Of a stretch of 64,000 nucleotides of DNA, positions 1 to 8,541 are shown piece by piece. Source of the DNA: Gaiellales bacterium (GTDB lineage: Bacteria; Actinomycetota; Thermoleophilia; Gaiellales; JAICJC01); assembly GCA_036403155.1 (NCBI GenBank), contig DASWRM010000067.1, positions 1 to 64,000 on the forward strand, written 5' to 3'. The position numbers and the translations under genes are program-made. The notes below the pieces were generated by a model. It made no database searches and had not been told where the DNA came from. It worked only from the letters and a program-made list of their open reading frames with translations. The number at the start of each line of letters is the position of its first letter. Within the stretch, counting starts at the first letter, position 1.

Positions 1-97
1 GGGGGCTGTCCGGGTCGAACGGCCGCGGTTGGTGGCGGTCAGCGGCATACTCGCCGACCAGCGCGAGGATCTGGTCTGCGCTGCGCTGCGGGGACAT
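1..97 (-). CDS. RfbH-like CDP-sugar 3-dehydrase, N-terminal fragment
   Basis: The reverse strand reads an in-frame ATG at 97 followed by 31 codons running off the left edge (begins MSPQRSADQILALVGEYA and ends near PFDPDSP). This resembles the N-terminus of the PLP-dependent CDP-4-keto-6-deoxyglucose-3-dehydrase (RfbH/E1) subfamily of DegT/StrS aminotransferases, whose members start with a similar 'I..L...YA...H.P..F.P' segment. It is divergent from the neighbouring glucose-1-phosphate cytidylyltransferase gene, the first enzyme of the CDP-deoxysugar route, which supports the assignment. Only 32 residues are visible and no catalytic residue is in the window, so the call rests on a short similarity plus context. 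Confidence 0.5.
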   Translation of the reverse strand, partial: MSPQRSADQILALVGEYAADRHQPRPFDPDSP

Positions 98-196
98 CGA
101 GCGGCGTAATCGGCGCCGCTGAGGGTGACTTGAGACGCCAGACGGCCTTCCGGCCTACCGCTCAAGTGGGGGACGGCGCGGACGATTCACCGCGGC

Positions 197-1068
197 ATGA
201 ATGCCAAAGTCGTCCTGCTCTGCGGTGGTCAGGGCACGCGCATGCGCGAGGAGACCGAGTTCCGGCCCAAGCCGATGGTCGAGGTCGGCGGGCGGCCGCT
301 GCTCTGGCACATCATGAAGGGCTACGCGCACCACGGCTTCGACGACTTCATCCTCTGCTTGGGCTACCGCGGGCAGATGATCAAGCGCTACTTCCTCGAC
401 TACCACCTGCTCAGCTCCGACGTGACGTTCGACCTGCGCACCGGAGACGTCGCCTACGGCGGAGCCGGCCACGACGAGGGCTGGCGCGTGACCTGCGCCG
501 ACACCGGCGACTCCTCGATGACCGGCGCCCGCGTGAAGCGCGTCGAGCACCACCTGGGCGGGGCCGACATCGTGCTCGTCACCTATGGCGACGGCCTTGC
601 AGACATCGACGTCACGGCGCTCGTCGATTTCCACCGGTCGCACGGGCGCCTGGCCACGGTCACCGGGTGCATGCGCCCGCCCGCTTCGGGCAGCTCGTGT
701 CCGACGGCGGCTGGGTGCGCCAGTTCGCCGAGAAGCCGACCGACACGGGCTGGATCAACGGCGGCTTCTTCGTCTTCGAGCGGGGGGTCTTCGACCGGCT
801 TTCCGCCGATCCCCGCTGCGTGCTCGAGCACGACCCGCTGGAGCGGCTGGCCGCGGACGGCGAGCTTGCCGTGTTCCATCACGAGGGCTACTGGCAGTGC
901 GCCGACACGCTGCGCGACGTCGAGCTCCTGCGCGGGCTCTGGGCTGCGGGGCAGGCGCCGTGGCGGGTCTGGGACGCCCGCGGCACGGCGGATGGGCCGA
1001 ATCTCGGCCGCCGCTCGGCGGACTGGGCGGTTGCGCCGGAGGCGGCGCTGCGGAGCAGGGCGGCATGA
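197..1068 (+). pseudogene. rfbF: Glucose-1-phosphate cytidylyltransferase, frameshifted
   Basis: RfbF makes CDP-glucose from CTP and glucose-1-phosphate, opening CDP-3,6-dideoxyhexose synthesis. Frame 197 onward carries the nucleotidyltransferase N-terminus ([14 protein letters not shown], then [19 protein letters not shown]) and reads well to the VTG codons near 668. The family sequence then continues in the next frame ([18 protein letters not shown], later [10 protein letters not shown] and [10 protein letters not shown]) to the stop at 1068. The break lies at 676-683, where two CCCG units stand in tandem; adding a third unit restores one frame of about 290 codons, the normal family length. 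Either a 4-bp slippage deletion or an assembly error would explain this. The next gene starts inside the stop, so translational coupling would be disturbed. Confidence 0.85.
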
Positions 1069-1514
1069 TCGACGGCGTCGGGGTGTTCGCGCTTCGGCAG
1101 ATTCCCGACGAGCGCGGCAGGGTGATGCACATGCTGCGCGCCGACGACCCGCACTTCGAGGCGTTCGGCGAGATCTACTTCTCGACCGTCAATCCGGGTG
1201 CGATCAAGGGCTGGCACATCCATTCGCGGATGACGCTGAACTACGCCTGCGTCTCCGGGCAGGCCAAGCTCGTCCTCTACGATGACCGCGTGGACTCGCC
1301 CAGCCGCGGCGCGCTGCAGGAGCTCTTCATCGGTGACGCGAACTACGTGCTCGTGCGCATCCCGCCGATGGTCTGGAACGGCGTCAAGGGGATCGGCCAG
1401 TCCCCGGCAATGATCGCCAACTGCGCGAGCCATCCGCACGACCCCGAGGAGATCTCGCGGCTCGATCCCTTCTCACCGGAGATTCCGTACGACTGGTCAC
1501 TGAGGCACGGATGA
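1065..1514 (+). CDS. Cupin sugar 3,5-epimerase-like protein
   Basis: A 149-residue protein of the dTDP-4-dehydrorhamnose 3,5-epimerase (RmlC) cupin family. The central segment [18 protein letters not shown] matches the family strand that carries the metal-free catalytic histidine, followed by AKLVLYDDR and a [10 protein letters not shown] strand. It is shorter than classical RmlC (about 180 residues), as in the group acting on other nucleotide sugars. ATG at 1065 overlaps the TGA of the broken rfbF, and its own stop overlaps the next start, so it sits inside a tight operon. The likely substrate is a CDP-linked 4-keto sugar, inferred from neighbours only. Confidence 0.75.
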   Translation: MIDGVGVFALRQIPDERGRVMHMLRADDPHFEAFGEIYFSTVNPGAIKGWHIHSRMTLNYACVSGQAKLVLYDDRVDSPSRGALQELFIGDANYVLVRIPPMVWNGVKGIGQSPAMIANCASHPHDPEEISRLDPFSPEIPYDWSLRHG

Positions 1515-2746
1515 GCGGCCCGCGCGGCGAGTGCGACCTCGCGGTCGTCGGCGCCGGCATCCTCGGCCTGGCAACGGCGCGCGAGCTGCTCCGCCGCCAT
1601 CCCGACCTGACCGTCCAGGTGCTCGAGCGGGAGGGCTCGGTCGCGGCCCATCAGACCGGCCACAACTCCGGGGTGATCCATCAGGGCGTGTACTACCAGC
1701 CGGGGTCCCTGAAGGCCCGGCTGTGCGTCGCCGGCGCCCGGGAGCTCTACGACTACTGCGACGAGCGCGGCATCCCGGCCGAGCGCTGCGGCAAGGTGAT
1801 CGTCGCGACGGCCGCCGGTGAGCTGCCGCGGCTGGACGAGCTCGAGCGGCGCGGGACGGCGAACGGCGTGCCCGGTCTGCGGCGTCTGACCGCGGACGAG
1901 CTGCGCGGGGTCGAGCCGCATGCGCGCGCGATCGCCGCCCTGCACTCGCCGCAGACGGGCATCGTCGACTACTCGCGCGTTGCCGGGGCCTTCGCGGACG
2001 ACGTGGAGGCGGCGGGCGGCACGATCACGACGGAGTGCGGGGTGACCGGCATCTGGCCGACCGCGGGACGGCTCCGCCTCGTGCATCGGCGCGGCGAGAC
2101 GCGAGCCCGCCATGCAATCTTCTGCGCCGGGGGGTGGTCGGACCGGCTGGCCGTGATGGCCGGGGGCAGTCCCGACCCGCGCATCGTCCCGTTCCGGGGC
2201 GCGTACCGGCGCCTGAGGCCGGAGCGACGCTCGCTCGTCCGCGGAATGATCTATCCGGTGCCGGATCCCGAGCTGCCGTTCCTCGGCGTCCATCTGACCA
2301 AGCGGATCGACGGTGAGGTGCTGATCGGCCCGAGCGCGCTCCTGGCGCCCGCGCGGGACGCGTACGAGCTGTTGCGCCTGGCGCCCGACGACGTGCTGTC
2401 CACGCTGACCTGGCCGGGCACCTACCGGATGGCGCGGCGGTTCTGGCGGACCGGCGTCGACGAGATGCGCCACCTGCTGCCCGGCGGTTCGTTCGTGGGG
2501 GCTGCCGCCCGGTTCGTGCCCGAGTTGCGCAGCGGTGACGTGACCGCCGGCTTCGCTGGGGTGCGGGCTCAGGCGGTCGGGCGCGACGGCCGGCTGGTCG
2601 ACGACTTCGTCTTCTCGCACACCGAGCGCGCCCTGCATGTCCGCAACGCGCCCTCGCCGGGCGCCACGTCCTCGCTCGCCATCGCCCGGTACATCGCGGA
2701 CGAGGCGCAGCGCACCTTCGACCTTCCCACCACCACCTCGTCCTGA
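1511..2746 (+). CDS. lhgO: LhgO-type FAD-dependent 2-hydroxyacid oxidase
   Basis: A 411-residue DAO-superfamily flavoprotein. The N-terminal dinucleotide-binding motif is VVGAGILGLATARELL, followed by TGHNSGVIHQGVYYQPGS, characteristic of L-2-hydroxyglutarate oxidase (LhgO/YgaF). The conserved mid region LHSPQTGIVDYSRVAGAF and a C-terminal APSPGATSSLAIA FAD segment are also present. LhgO oxidises L-2-hydroxyglutarate to 2-oxoglutarate, passing electrons to the membrane quinone pool in Escherichia coli. Here it lies within a nucleotide-sugar operon (start overlaps the preceding stop), so an oxidation of another alpha-hydroxy acid or sugar acid is possible. Family assignment is firm; substrate is not. 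Confidence 0.82.
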   Translation: MSGPRGECDLAVVGAGILGLATARELLRRHPDLTVQVLEREGSVAAHQTGHNSGVIHQGVYYQPGSLKARLCVAGARELYDYCDERGIPAERCGKVIVATAAGELPRLDELERRGTANGVPGLRRLTADELRGVEPHARAIAALHSPQTGIVDYSRVAGAFADDVEAAGGTITTECGVTGIWPTAGRLRLVHRRGETRARHAIFCAGGWSDRLAVMAGGSPDPRIVPFRGAYRRLRPERRSLVRGMIYPVPDPELPFLGVHLTKRIDGEVLIGPSALLAPARDAYELLRLAPDDVLSTLTWPGTYRMARRFWRTGVDEMRHLLPGGSFVGAAARFVPELRSGDVTAGFAGVRAQAVGRDGRLVDDFVFSHTERALHVRNAPSPGATSSLAIARYIADEAQRTFDLPTTTSS

Positions 2747-2755
2747 GGAGCAGCC

Positions 2756-3757
2756 ATGCGCGTTCTCGTCACCGGCCATAGGGGCTACATCGGCGCCCAC
2801 CTCGTCGACCTGCTGAAGCAGCATGGGCACACGGTCACCGGCGTCGACCTCGACCTGTTCGCCGGCTGCGCGTGGGAGCCGGCAACCCCGGCCGACCGCG
2901 ACGTCGTCGGTGACGTGCGCACGCTGGATCCGCGCGTCGTCGACGGCCATGACGCGGTCTGCCACCTGGCCGCCATCTCGAACGACCCGATGGGCGATCT
3001 CGACGCGCAGCTGACGCTCTCGGTCAATCGGGACGCATCGATCCGGCTGGCACGGATCTGCAAGCAGGTCGGCGTCCCCCGGTTCCTGTTCTCGGGCAGC
3101 TGCTCGGTGTACGGGAAAGGAGCGACGCTCGACCTCGACGAGGGCGCCGAGCTGAACCCCCTGACCGCGTACGCTCGCTCGAAGATCGAGACCGAGGCCG
3201 CGGTGCGCCCCCTGGCCGATGCCGGCTTCTCGCCGGTCTACCTGCGCAACGCCACCGCGTACGGCCACTCGCCGGCGCTCCGGATCGATCTGGTCGTCAA
3301 CAACCTGCTGGCGTGCGCGCACGCGCTCGGTGAGATCAGGATCATGAGCGACGGCTCCCCGTGGCGCCCGCTGACGCATTGCCGAGACATCGCTGCGGCG
3401 TTCGTCGCCTGCCTCGAGGCGCCGCGCGAGCGGCTCCACAACCTCGCCGTCAACATCGGCGGCAACGATGAGAACTACCAGGTCCGCGATGTCGCGGACG
3501 AGGTGCGCCGCCTGGTGCCCAGCGCGGAGGTGACCTACACCGGCGAGATCGGTGCCGACCCGCGCGACTACCGCGTCAACTTCGACCTGCTGGGGCGGCT
3601 GCTCCCGGACTTCAAGCTGCACTACACGCTGCGCAGCGGGATGGAGGAGCTGCACGACGCCTACCGTCGCCAGGGCTTCGACGCCGACGACTTCCGCGGC
3701 CCGCAGTTCGTCCGGTTGCGGACGCTCGGATCGCGCATGCACGTCCTGGCGGCGTAG
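2756..3757 (+). CDS. NAD-dependent nucleotide-sugar epimerase/dehydratase
   Basis: An extended short-chain dehydrogenase of 333 residues. The Rossmann motif GHRGYIGAHL is at residues 8-17, the catalytic Ser and YxxxK pair are in SGSCSVYGKG and YARSKIETE, and the conserved RNATAYGHSP segment follows. Such enzymes convert CDP- or dTDP-4-keto sugars by epimerisation, reduction or dehydration. A strong ribosome site (GAGGAG) lies 7 nt before ATG 2756. It follows the LhgO-like gene by 9 nt and precedes a second, distantly related enzyme of the same superfamily, consistent with successive steps on one sugar nucleotide. The exact reaction cannot be read from sequence alone. Confidence 0.85.
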   Translation: MRVLVTGHRGYIGAHLVDLLKQHGHTVTGVDLDLFAGCAWEPATPADRDVVGDVRTLDPRVVDGHDAVCHLAAISNDPMGDLDAQLTLSVNRDASIRLARICKQVGVPRFLFSGSCSVYGKGATLDLDEGAELNPLTAYARSKIETEAAVRPLADAGFSPVYLRNATAYGHSPALRIDLVVNNLLACAHALGEIRIMSDGSPWRPLTHCRDIAAAFVACLEAPRERLHNLAVNIGGNDENYQVRDVADEVRRLVPSAEVTYTGEIGADPRDYRVNFDLLGRLLPDFKLHYTLRSGMEELHDAYRRQGFDADDFRGPQFVRLRTLGSRMHVLAA

Positions 3758-3765
3758 AGGGTGCC

Positions 3766-4683
3766 GTGCGCGTCCTGCTGACCGGCGGTAGCTCCTTCAC
3801 CGGCTGCTGGTTCGCCCGCGAGCTCGCCGCGGCCGGACACCACGTCACGGCGACGCTGCGGCGCTCGCAGTACGACGGCGTGCGCGCCGAGCGGGTCGCT
3901 GCGCTCCGCGACGCCTGCGAGACGGTCGAGGGGCTGGCGTTCGGCGATGACCGGTTCGTCGGGCTGGTGCGGGCCGGTGGCTGGGACCTCCTGTGCGTCC
4001 ACGGCGCGCAGGTCGCCGGCTATCGCGATCCGGGCTTCGACGTCGCCGCGGCGCTCGCGGCGAACACGCGGCGGGCCGCGGAGGTGGTCTCGCACGTGCC
4101 GCGCGTTCTCGTTACCGGCAGCGTGTTCGAGCCGGGAGCGGGGAGGAGCGACGATGGCGCGCTGCCGGCGTTCTCGCCCTACGGCCTCTCGAAGGCGTTC
4201 ACCTCCGAGGTGTTCCGGTACCTGTGCGGCCGGCACTGCGTCACGTTCGGCCGCTTCGTCGTTCCCAACCCGTTCGGCCCGATGGAGGAGCCGCGGTTCA
4301 CGTCCGCCCTTGCGCGGGCATGGCGGGCGGGGGATACGCCTCAGGTGCGGACGCCCGAGTACGTCCGCGACAACATCCACGTCTCGCTGCTCGCCCGCGC
4401 CTACGTCCGGTTCGCCGAGGAGCTGCGGGCGGACGGCGCAGCGGTGGAGATCGGTCCGAGCGGCTATCGCGAGCCGCAGGGCGCGTTCGCCCGGCGGTTC
4501 GCTCGGGAGATCGGCGCCCGGCTGGGCATCGCCACGCCGATCGAGCTGCTGCCCCAGGAGGAGTGGTCGGAGCCGGCGGTGCGAGTGAATACCGACCCGG
4601 TGGACGAGGCGGCGGTCGGGTGGGACGAGCCTGCCGCCTGGGACGTCCTCGCCCGGTGGTACGCCGACGCGTTCCCCGGTTAG
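3766..4683 (+). CDS. NAD(P)-dependent sugar epimerase/reductase
   Basis: A 305-residue extended SDR starting at GTG 3766, 8 nt after the previous stop. It has a variant glycine motif (LLTGGSSFTGCWFARELAAA), an active-site YGLSKAF segment and a VVPNPFGPMEEPRF loop as in GDP/CDP-sugar reductases such as CDP-abequose synthase-like enzymes. It is the last gene of the glycan cluster; its TAG overlaps the stop of the convergent L,D-transpeptidase gene by 3 nt. Together with rfbF, the cupin and the preceding SDR it fits a CDP-deoxysugar or branched sugar route. Substrate unassigned. Confidence 0.78.
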   Translation: MRVLLTGGSSFTGCWFARELAAAGHHVTATLRRSQYDGVRAERVAALRDACETVEGLAFGDDRFVGLVRAGGWDLLCVHGAQVAGYRDPGFDVAAALAANTRRAAEVVSHVPRVLVTGSVFEPGAGRSDDGALPAFSPYGLSKAFTSEVFRYLCGRHCVTFGRFVVPNPFGPMEEPRFTSALARAWRAGDTPQVRTPEYVRDNIHVSLLARAYVRFAEELRADGAAVEIGPSGYREPQGAFARRFAREIGARLGIATPIELLPQEEWSEPAVRVNTDPVDEAAVGWDEPAAWDVLARWYADAFPG

Positions 4684-5699
4684 CCGGCCTGCCGCAGCGG
4701 CGCGTGCACCGGAGTTGCGTGCGTTCGTGTGGCGGGCCGGTGGGCGGGGCCGGCGAAGCGGCGCTGGGCCATGGCCGTCGGCTCGGCGAGCGGCGCGTGC
4801 GGGAGCGGCTCGTGCGGCACCCGCACCGCGAGGGCACTGGAGCCGGTCGTGGCGAGCCGGATGGTGGGCGGCGCCGGCGGCGGGGCCGGGTGCGCGTGCA
4901 TCGGGTGCGACCGCTGCGCCGGACGCCGCTGGGGGAGTACGGGGAGCGACGATCGCCTTGCCGCGCCCATCGCGGTGCGCGCGGTCGGCATGATGACGAC
5001 GGGCATGCCGAGCTGCAGCGACTCGCGCAGGCGCGTCAGCGCGTCCGGCGAGACGCGGAGGCAGCCGTGCGAGGCCGCTGTTCCGATCGAGCCCGGGTCG
5101 TTGGTGCCGTGGATCGCGAGCTGGTCGCCGCCCGCCCACTGCGGCGGCAGGTTCGGCTGGTGGCCGGACAGCCCGAACGCGTACCAGCCGAACGGTCCGG
5201 AGGGGTCGCCGGTGAGCACGCGATCCGTCACGCTGAAGCGGCCGGTGGGTGTCGCCGTGCCGGGTGCTCCGATCGCCGCGCTGTACGTCGCCAGCGTCCG
5301 GGCCCCGCGCATCAGCCAGATCCGGCGTGCCCGCAGCGACGCTCGCACCCAGATCCGGGTGCGCACGGTGCGCACGCCGCGCAGGTCGATCCACCCTGTG
5401 CGGCCGTTCGGCCGCACCGGCAGGACGACCCGACCCCATCGGCCGTGGCGCGCCGTCGCGACCACCCAGAACCAGGTCGGCGAGCCCAGTGGTGTGGCAC
5501 CCGCCAAGGCGATCGTCGCGCGGCCGCCGGGGCGTGCGTGCACGGTCGCGCCGTGCGGGGTGGAGGCGAGGAGGAACCTGGGGCCGCTCGTTGCCTGGGC
5601 GGGCACCGCGGACATCAGCAGGACCACCGAAGCGATGCCGGCGATTGCGGCGATGGTCACGTTCCGGTGGTGCGTCGAACCCGGCTGCACGTCGTCCAA
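4680..5699 (-). CDS. Secreted L,D-transpeptidase (YkuD domain)
   Basis: An exported cell-wall cross-linking enzyme of up to 339 residues. An N-terminal hydrophobic segment (IAAIAGIASVVLLMSAVPAQA) acts as signal peptide or anchor, followed by an SH3-like region with WGRVVLPVRP. The YkuD catalytic signature is HGTNDPGSIGTAASHGCLRV, with the nucleophilic Cys after SHG. The C-terminal roughly 80 residues are Pro/Ala/His-rich and low-complexity. The start is uncertain: TTG at 5699 is the longest reading, while GTG at 5690 is better spaced from the upstream GGGGGG. L,D-transpeptidases form 3-3 links between meso-diaminopimelate residues. Confidence 0.85.
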   Translation of the reverse strand: MDDVQPGSTHHRNVTIAAIAGIASVVLLMSAVPAQATSGPRFLLASTPHGATVHARPGGRATIALAGATPLGSPTWFWVVATARHGRWGRVVLPVRPNGRTGWIDLRGVRTVRTRIWVRASLRARRIWLMRGARTLATYSAAIGAPGTATPTGRFSVTDRVLTGDPSGPFGWYAFGLSGHQPNLPPQWAGGDQLAIHGTNDPGSIGTAASHGCLRVSPDALTRLRESLQLGMPVVIMPTARTAMGAARRSSLPVLPQRRPAQRSHPMHAHPAPPPAPPTIRLATTGSSALAVRVPHEPLPHAPLAEPTAMAQRRFAGPAHRPATRTHATPVHAPLRQAG

Positions 5700-5912
5700 A
5701 CCCCCCGAGATGGCCCTCTCGCGAGCGCAATCCTACCGCACGACTTGACGGGTTCCAAGTCCGCTGTGCGGAGGGTCGCAGACGCCGCCATTGCGGACAA
5801 CTACTGATCGGCGTCCCGTGTCTTCGCTGGTGACCGAGCGGCCGGCTGACGTGAACGTACGGCTCGTGAGCAGACACCACAGGCGCAGGGGCCAGACGCG
5901 CGAGGTGATCCG

Positions 5913-6437
5913 GTGAACCACCTGATGGTGGTCTACAACCTCATCTACGCCGTGCTGGTCGTCGCCGGGCTGGGATTCTTCGCGATGATCTTCCTCTCCA
6001 CCCGGCCGTCGGCGCGCGCCAAGCCGATCAGCGTCGCCGCGTGGAAGCGGCGCGAGAACGGGTGGATGTACGTCGTCATGCTGGCGCTGCTGGCCGCGCT
6101 CGCGGCGACCATCTTCGAGACGCCGTGGCGGGCGTCGGCCGACGCGAACCGCCAAGTCGTCCAGGTGACGGGTGAGCAGTTCGGGTTCGTCTTCTCGACG
6201 ACGACGGTGCACGCGGGCCGCCAGGTCGAGTTCAATCTCCGTTCAGCGGACGTCAACCACGCCTTCGCCGTCTACGACCCGGCCGGGACGTTCGTCGCGC
6301 AGGCGCAGATGATGCCCGACCATCCGCAGGTCCTGCGCGTCACGTTCACGAAGCCGGGCAGGTACACCGTTCGCTGCTTCGAGTACTGCGGGGTCGGCCA
6401 CCATCTCATGCAGGCGAGCTTCAGGGTGGTTCCGTGA
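5913..6437 (+). CDS. Cytochrome c oxidase subunit II (CuA), B-type
   Basis: A 174-residue membrane protein that accepts electrons from cytochrome c and passes them to subunit I. Two transmembrane helices lie at about residues 5-30 and 50-72, followed by a cupredoxin domain. The binuclear CuA site is intact: Cys155, Cys159, His163 and Met166 in CFEYCGVGHHLM, with an upstream ligand His in VNHAFAVYD. GTG 5913 is preceded by GAGGTGA at 5903. The TGA overlaps the GTG of the subunit I gene, so the two are coupled. No subunit III, assembly factor or heme synthase is next to it, in keeping with minimal ba3-type systems. Confidence 0.9.
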   Translation: MNHLMVVYNLIYAVLVVAGLGFFAMIFLSTRPSARAKPISVAAWKRRENGWMYVVMLALLAALAATIFETPWRASADANRQVVQVTGEQFGFVFSTTTVHAGRQVEFNLRSADVNHAFAVYDPAGTFVAQAQMMPDHPQVLRVTFTKPGRYTVRCFEYCGVGHHLMQASFRVVP

Positions 6438-8245
6438 CCACCGTCACTCTCGAGGAGACCGGCCACCTGGCCGGCGAAGCGGCCACCGTGCCGATCGAAC
6501 GGATCCGGGGGCTCGTCACCCGCTACGTGGTGGCCTCGACCGCCATCTTCTTCGTCGGCGGAGCGCTCGGTGGCCTGCTGCGCCAGAGTCAGGGCGATGT
6601 CAAGAAGCTGAGCGCCGCGGTCTGGTACGAGGTGATGACCGCGCACGGACTCGCCGCGTTCGTCGGCTGGGCGGCGTTCGCGCTGATGGGCGTCACCTGG
6701 TGGCTGTTGCACGAGGCCGGCTTCGAGATCGGTACGTGGGCATGGCGCTGGGCCGTCGCGTGCTGGTGGACGATGATCGCCGGTGTCACCGGGATCGTCA
6801 TCACGTGCCTCGGCCTCGGGTTCGCCGGGTCGTGGGTCTTCCTCTACCCGCTGCCGCTGAAGAGCGCCTCCCAGTGGTCCGAGCTGGCGGCGGCGCTGTT
6901 CTCCGCATCCGTGCTCGTCGTCGGGCTGTCGATCTTCGCGTACTGCTTCGGGGTACTGGCCGTGGTGACGGGAGCCGGGTTGCGAGCACGGTCCCAGAGC
7001 CCCTGGAACCGTCTCGGCTGCGCGCTCGGGCTGGGACTGCTCTGGCCGAAGCGGTTCGTGACCGACCGGCCGGTGCCCTTCGCCGTGATCCCGCTGACGG
7101 TGATCGCGCTCGACATGATCATCGCGACCGTTCCCCTGGCGCTCCTGCTGGTCGAGATGATCGTGCAGGCCGCCGACCCCTCGATCACGATCGACCCGCT
7201 GCTGGCCAAGAGCATGCTCTGGTGGTTCGGCCACCCGGTCGTGTACCTGCTGCTGTTTCCCGCGGTCGCCGTCTACTACCACCTCGTCCCCCGCTACGCG
7301 CAGCGACCGCTCGTCGCCGGCCAGGCGATCGCGATCGGCTGGCTGATCGGCGTGGTGACGAACGTGTTCATCGGCGCGCACCACATGTACACGGACTTCC
7401 CGAACTCGTTCCAGCAGTCCGTCGACACCTGGATGCAGCCCATGACCTACGCGGTCACGATCCCGAGCGCGCTCTCGCTGTTCTCGCTTGCGTTCACGAT
7501 CTACCGGTCGGACTTCATCTGGACGCCCGCGTCGCGGTTCCTCTGCGTCGCGATGGTCTCCTGGCTGGTCGCCGGCCTCCAGGGCCTCGGGCTCGCGACG
7601 ATCCAGTACGACGCGGTTGCGCACAACACGCTCTGGGTCGTCGGCCACTTCCACAACATGGCCCTGCTGAACATCGGGCTCGTGATCTTCGCCGCCACCT
7701 ACGCCTTCCTGCCTGCGCTCGTGGGTCGCGACTGGTACTCCCAGCGGCTCGGCAACTGGCACCTCGCGCTGACCGTGGTCGGTGGATATGGGAGCGTCGT
7801 GCCGTGGATGCTCCAGGGCCTGGACGGGGCGCCGCGGCGGTGGGCCGTGCTGCCGCACCGCTACCTCGAGCTGACGCAGATCGCGCTGCCGTTCGTGGCG
7901 CTGATCGCGATCGGCCAGCTGCTGTTCGCATACAACCTCGTGCGGACGCTGGGAGCCGGCCCGCTCCCGGCCTGGCTGGGGTCGCGTCGCGAGGCGGAGG
8001 AGTCGTGGAGCGGCGGCCGCCCCGAGGAGTCCCCGAGCGAGACGCTTGGCGCTGCGATGGCCGGCCTCGGCGTGGCGGTGTCGCTCTACGCCTTCTGGTT
8101 CAAGCCGTTCCTCTGGGTGCCGATCGGGATGCTGCTCGGGTACCTCGCGATCGCGTTCGGGCAGCGGCGGCAGGGCCTGTGGACGATCGCGGTTGCCGGA
8201 GCGATCCTGCTCCTCACGGTGGTGATGCACGCGGGCATCGTCTAG
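6434..8245 (+). CDS. Heme-copper oxidase subunit I, B-type (ba3-like)
   Basis: A 603-residue polytopic protein with about 13-14 hydrophobic segments, the proton-pumping catalytic subunit that reduces O2 to water. Diagnostic sites: MTAHGLAAF (low-spin heme His), WWFGHPVVYLLLFP (CuB His and its cross-linked Tyr), GAHHMYTDFP (two CuB His) and VVGHFHNMAL (two heme His). The glutamate of A-type enzymes (HPEVY) is Val here (HPVVY), which marks the B family, as in Thermus ba3, with a single K-type proton channel. Its stop overlaps the stop of the convergent gene at 8242. Confidence 0.9.
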   Translation: MTTVTLEETGHLAGEAATVPIERIRGLVTRYVVASTAIFFVGGALGGLLRQSQGDVKKLSAAVWYEVMTAHGLAAFVGWAAFALMGVTWWLLHEAGFEIGTWAWRWAVACWWTMIAGVTGIVITCLGLGFAGSWVFLYPLPLKSASQWSELAAALFSASVLVVGLSIFAYCFGVLAVVTGAGLRARSQSPWNRLGCALGLGLLWPKRFVTDRPVPFAVIPLTVIALDMIIATVPLALLLVEMIVQAADPSITIDPLLAKSMLWWFGHPVVYLLLFPAVAVYYHLVPRYAQRPLVAGQAIAIGWLIGVVTNVFIGAHHMYTDFPNSFQQSVDTWMQPMTYAVTIPSALSLFSLAFTIYRSDFIWTPASRFLCVAMVSWLVAGLQGLGLATIQYDAVAHNTLWVVGHFHNMALLNIGLVIFAATYAFLPALVGRDWYSQRLGNWHLALTVVGGYGSVVPWMLQGLDGAPRRWAVLPHRYLELTQIALPFVALIAIGQLLFAYNLVRTLGAGPLPAWLGSRREAEESWSGGRPEESPSETLGAAMAGLGVAVSLYAFWFKPFLWVPIGMLLGYLAIAFGQRRQGLWTIAVAGAILLLTVVMHAGIV

Positions 8246-8529
8246 CGCGGAGCGTCGCCGCCCGCCGAGCGGGCCGCGACAACCGGGACGTCGGAGACCG
8301 CCGGCTCGGGGAGCCCGGCAGCGGCGATCGCCTCGTGGAACCCCGGCGATGTCGAGAAGCCGCGGAAGATCTCCTCGCTGGGGCACGTGTCGTAGACGAC
8401 GATGCCGTCGTCACGTCGGGCGCAGAGATGCCAGACGGTCGCGTCTGATGGCATCATCGCCATCAGGCGGTGGTAGCCGGCGATCAGCTCTTCCGGGTCG
8501 CCGCGGAACTCGTAGATCCCGAGATGCAC
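8242..8529 (-). CDS. Small ferredoxin-like fold protein, hypothetical
   Basis: A 95-residue soluble protein beginning GTG at 8529. The pattern (LGIYEFRGDPEELIAGYHRL, then VWHLCARRDDGIVVYDTCP, then FHEAIAAAG) resembles dimeric alpha/beta-barrel (ABM/DUF1330-like) proteins, but no catalytic signature is visible. A TAGATT hexamer stands 6 nt upstream of the GTG with no Shine-Dalgarno sequence, so the transcript is probably leaderless, which also supports this start. It is convergent with the oxidase operon. Function unknown. Confidence 0.65.
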   Translation of the reverse strand: MHLGIYEFRGDPEELIAGYHRLMAMMPSDATVWHLCARRDDGIVVYDTCPSEEIFRGFSTSPGFHEAIAAAGLPEPAVSDVPVVAARSAGGDAPR

Positions 8530-8535
8530 CGCCTC

Positions 8536-8541
8536 AATCTA
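8536..8541 (-). promoter_or_regulatory. -10 hexamer TAGATT
   Basis: Six nt before GTG 8529 of the 95-residue protein. Confidence 0.55.

Noticed and set aside
1343-3742. 799-codon minus-strand open frame over lhgO and the first SDR
   Set aside because: High-GC shadow; the plus-strand genes have clear families while this frame gives Arg/Ala/Pro-rich sequence without motifs.
4729-5748. Plus-strand open frame of 339 codons opposite the L,D-transpeptidase
   Set aside because: Same length as the true gene but without motifs; the minus strand has the HGTN...SHGC signature.
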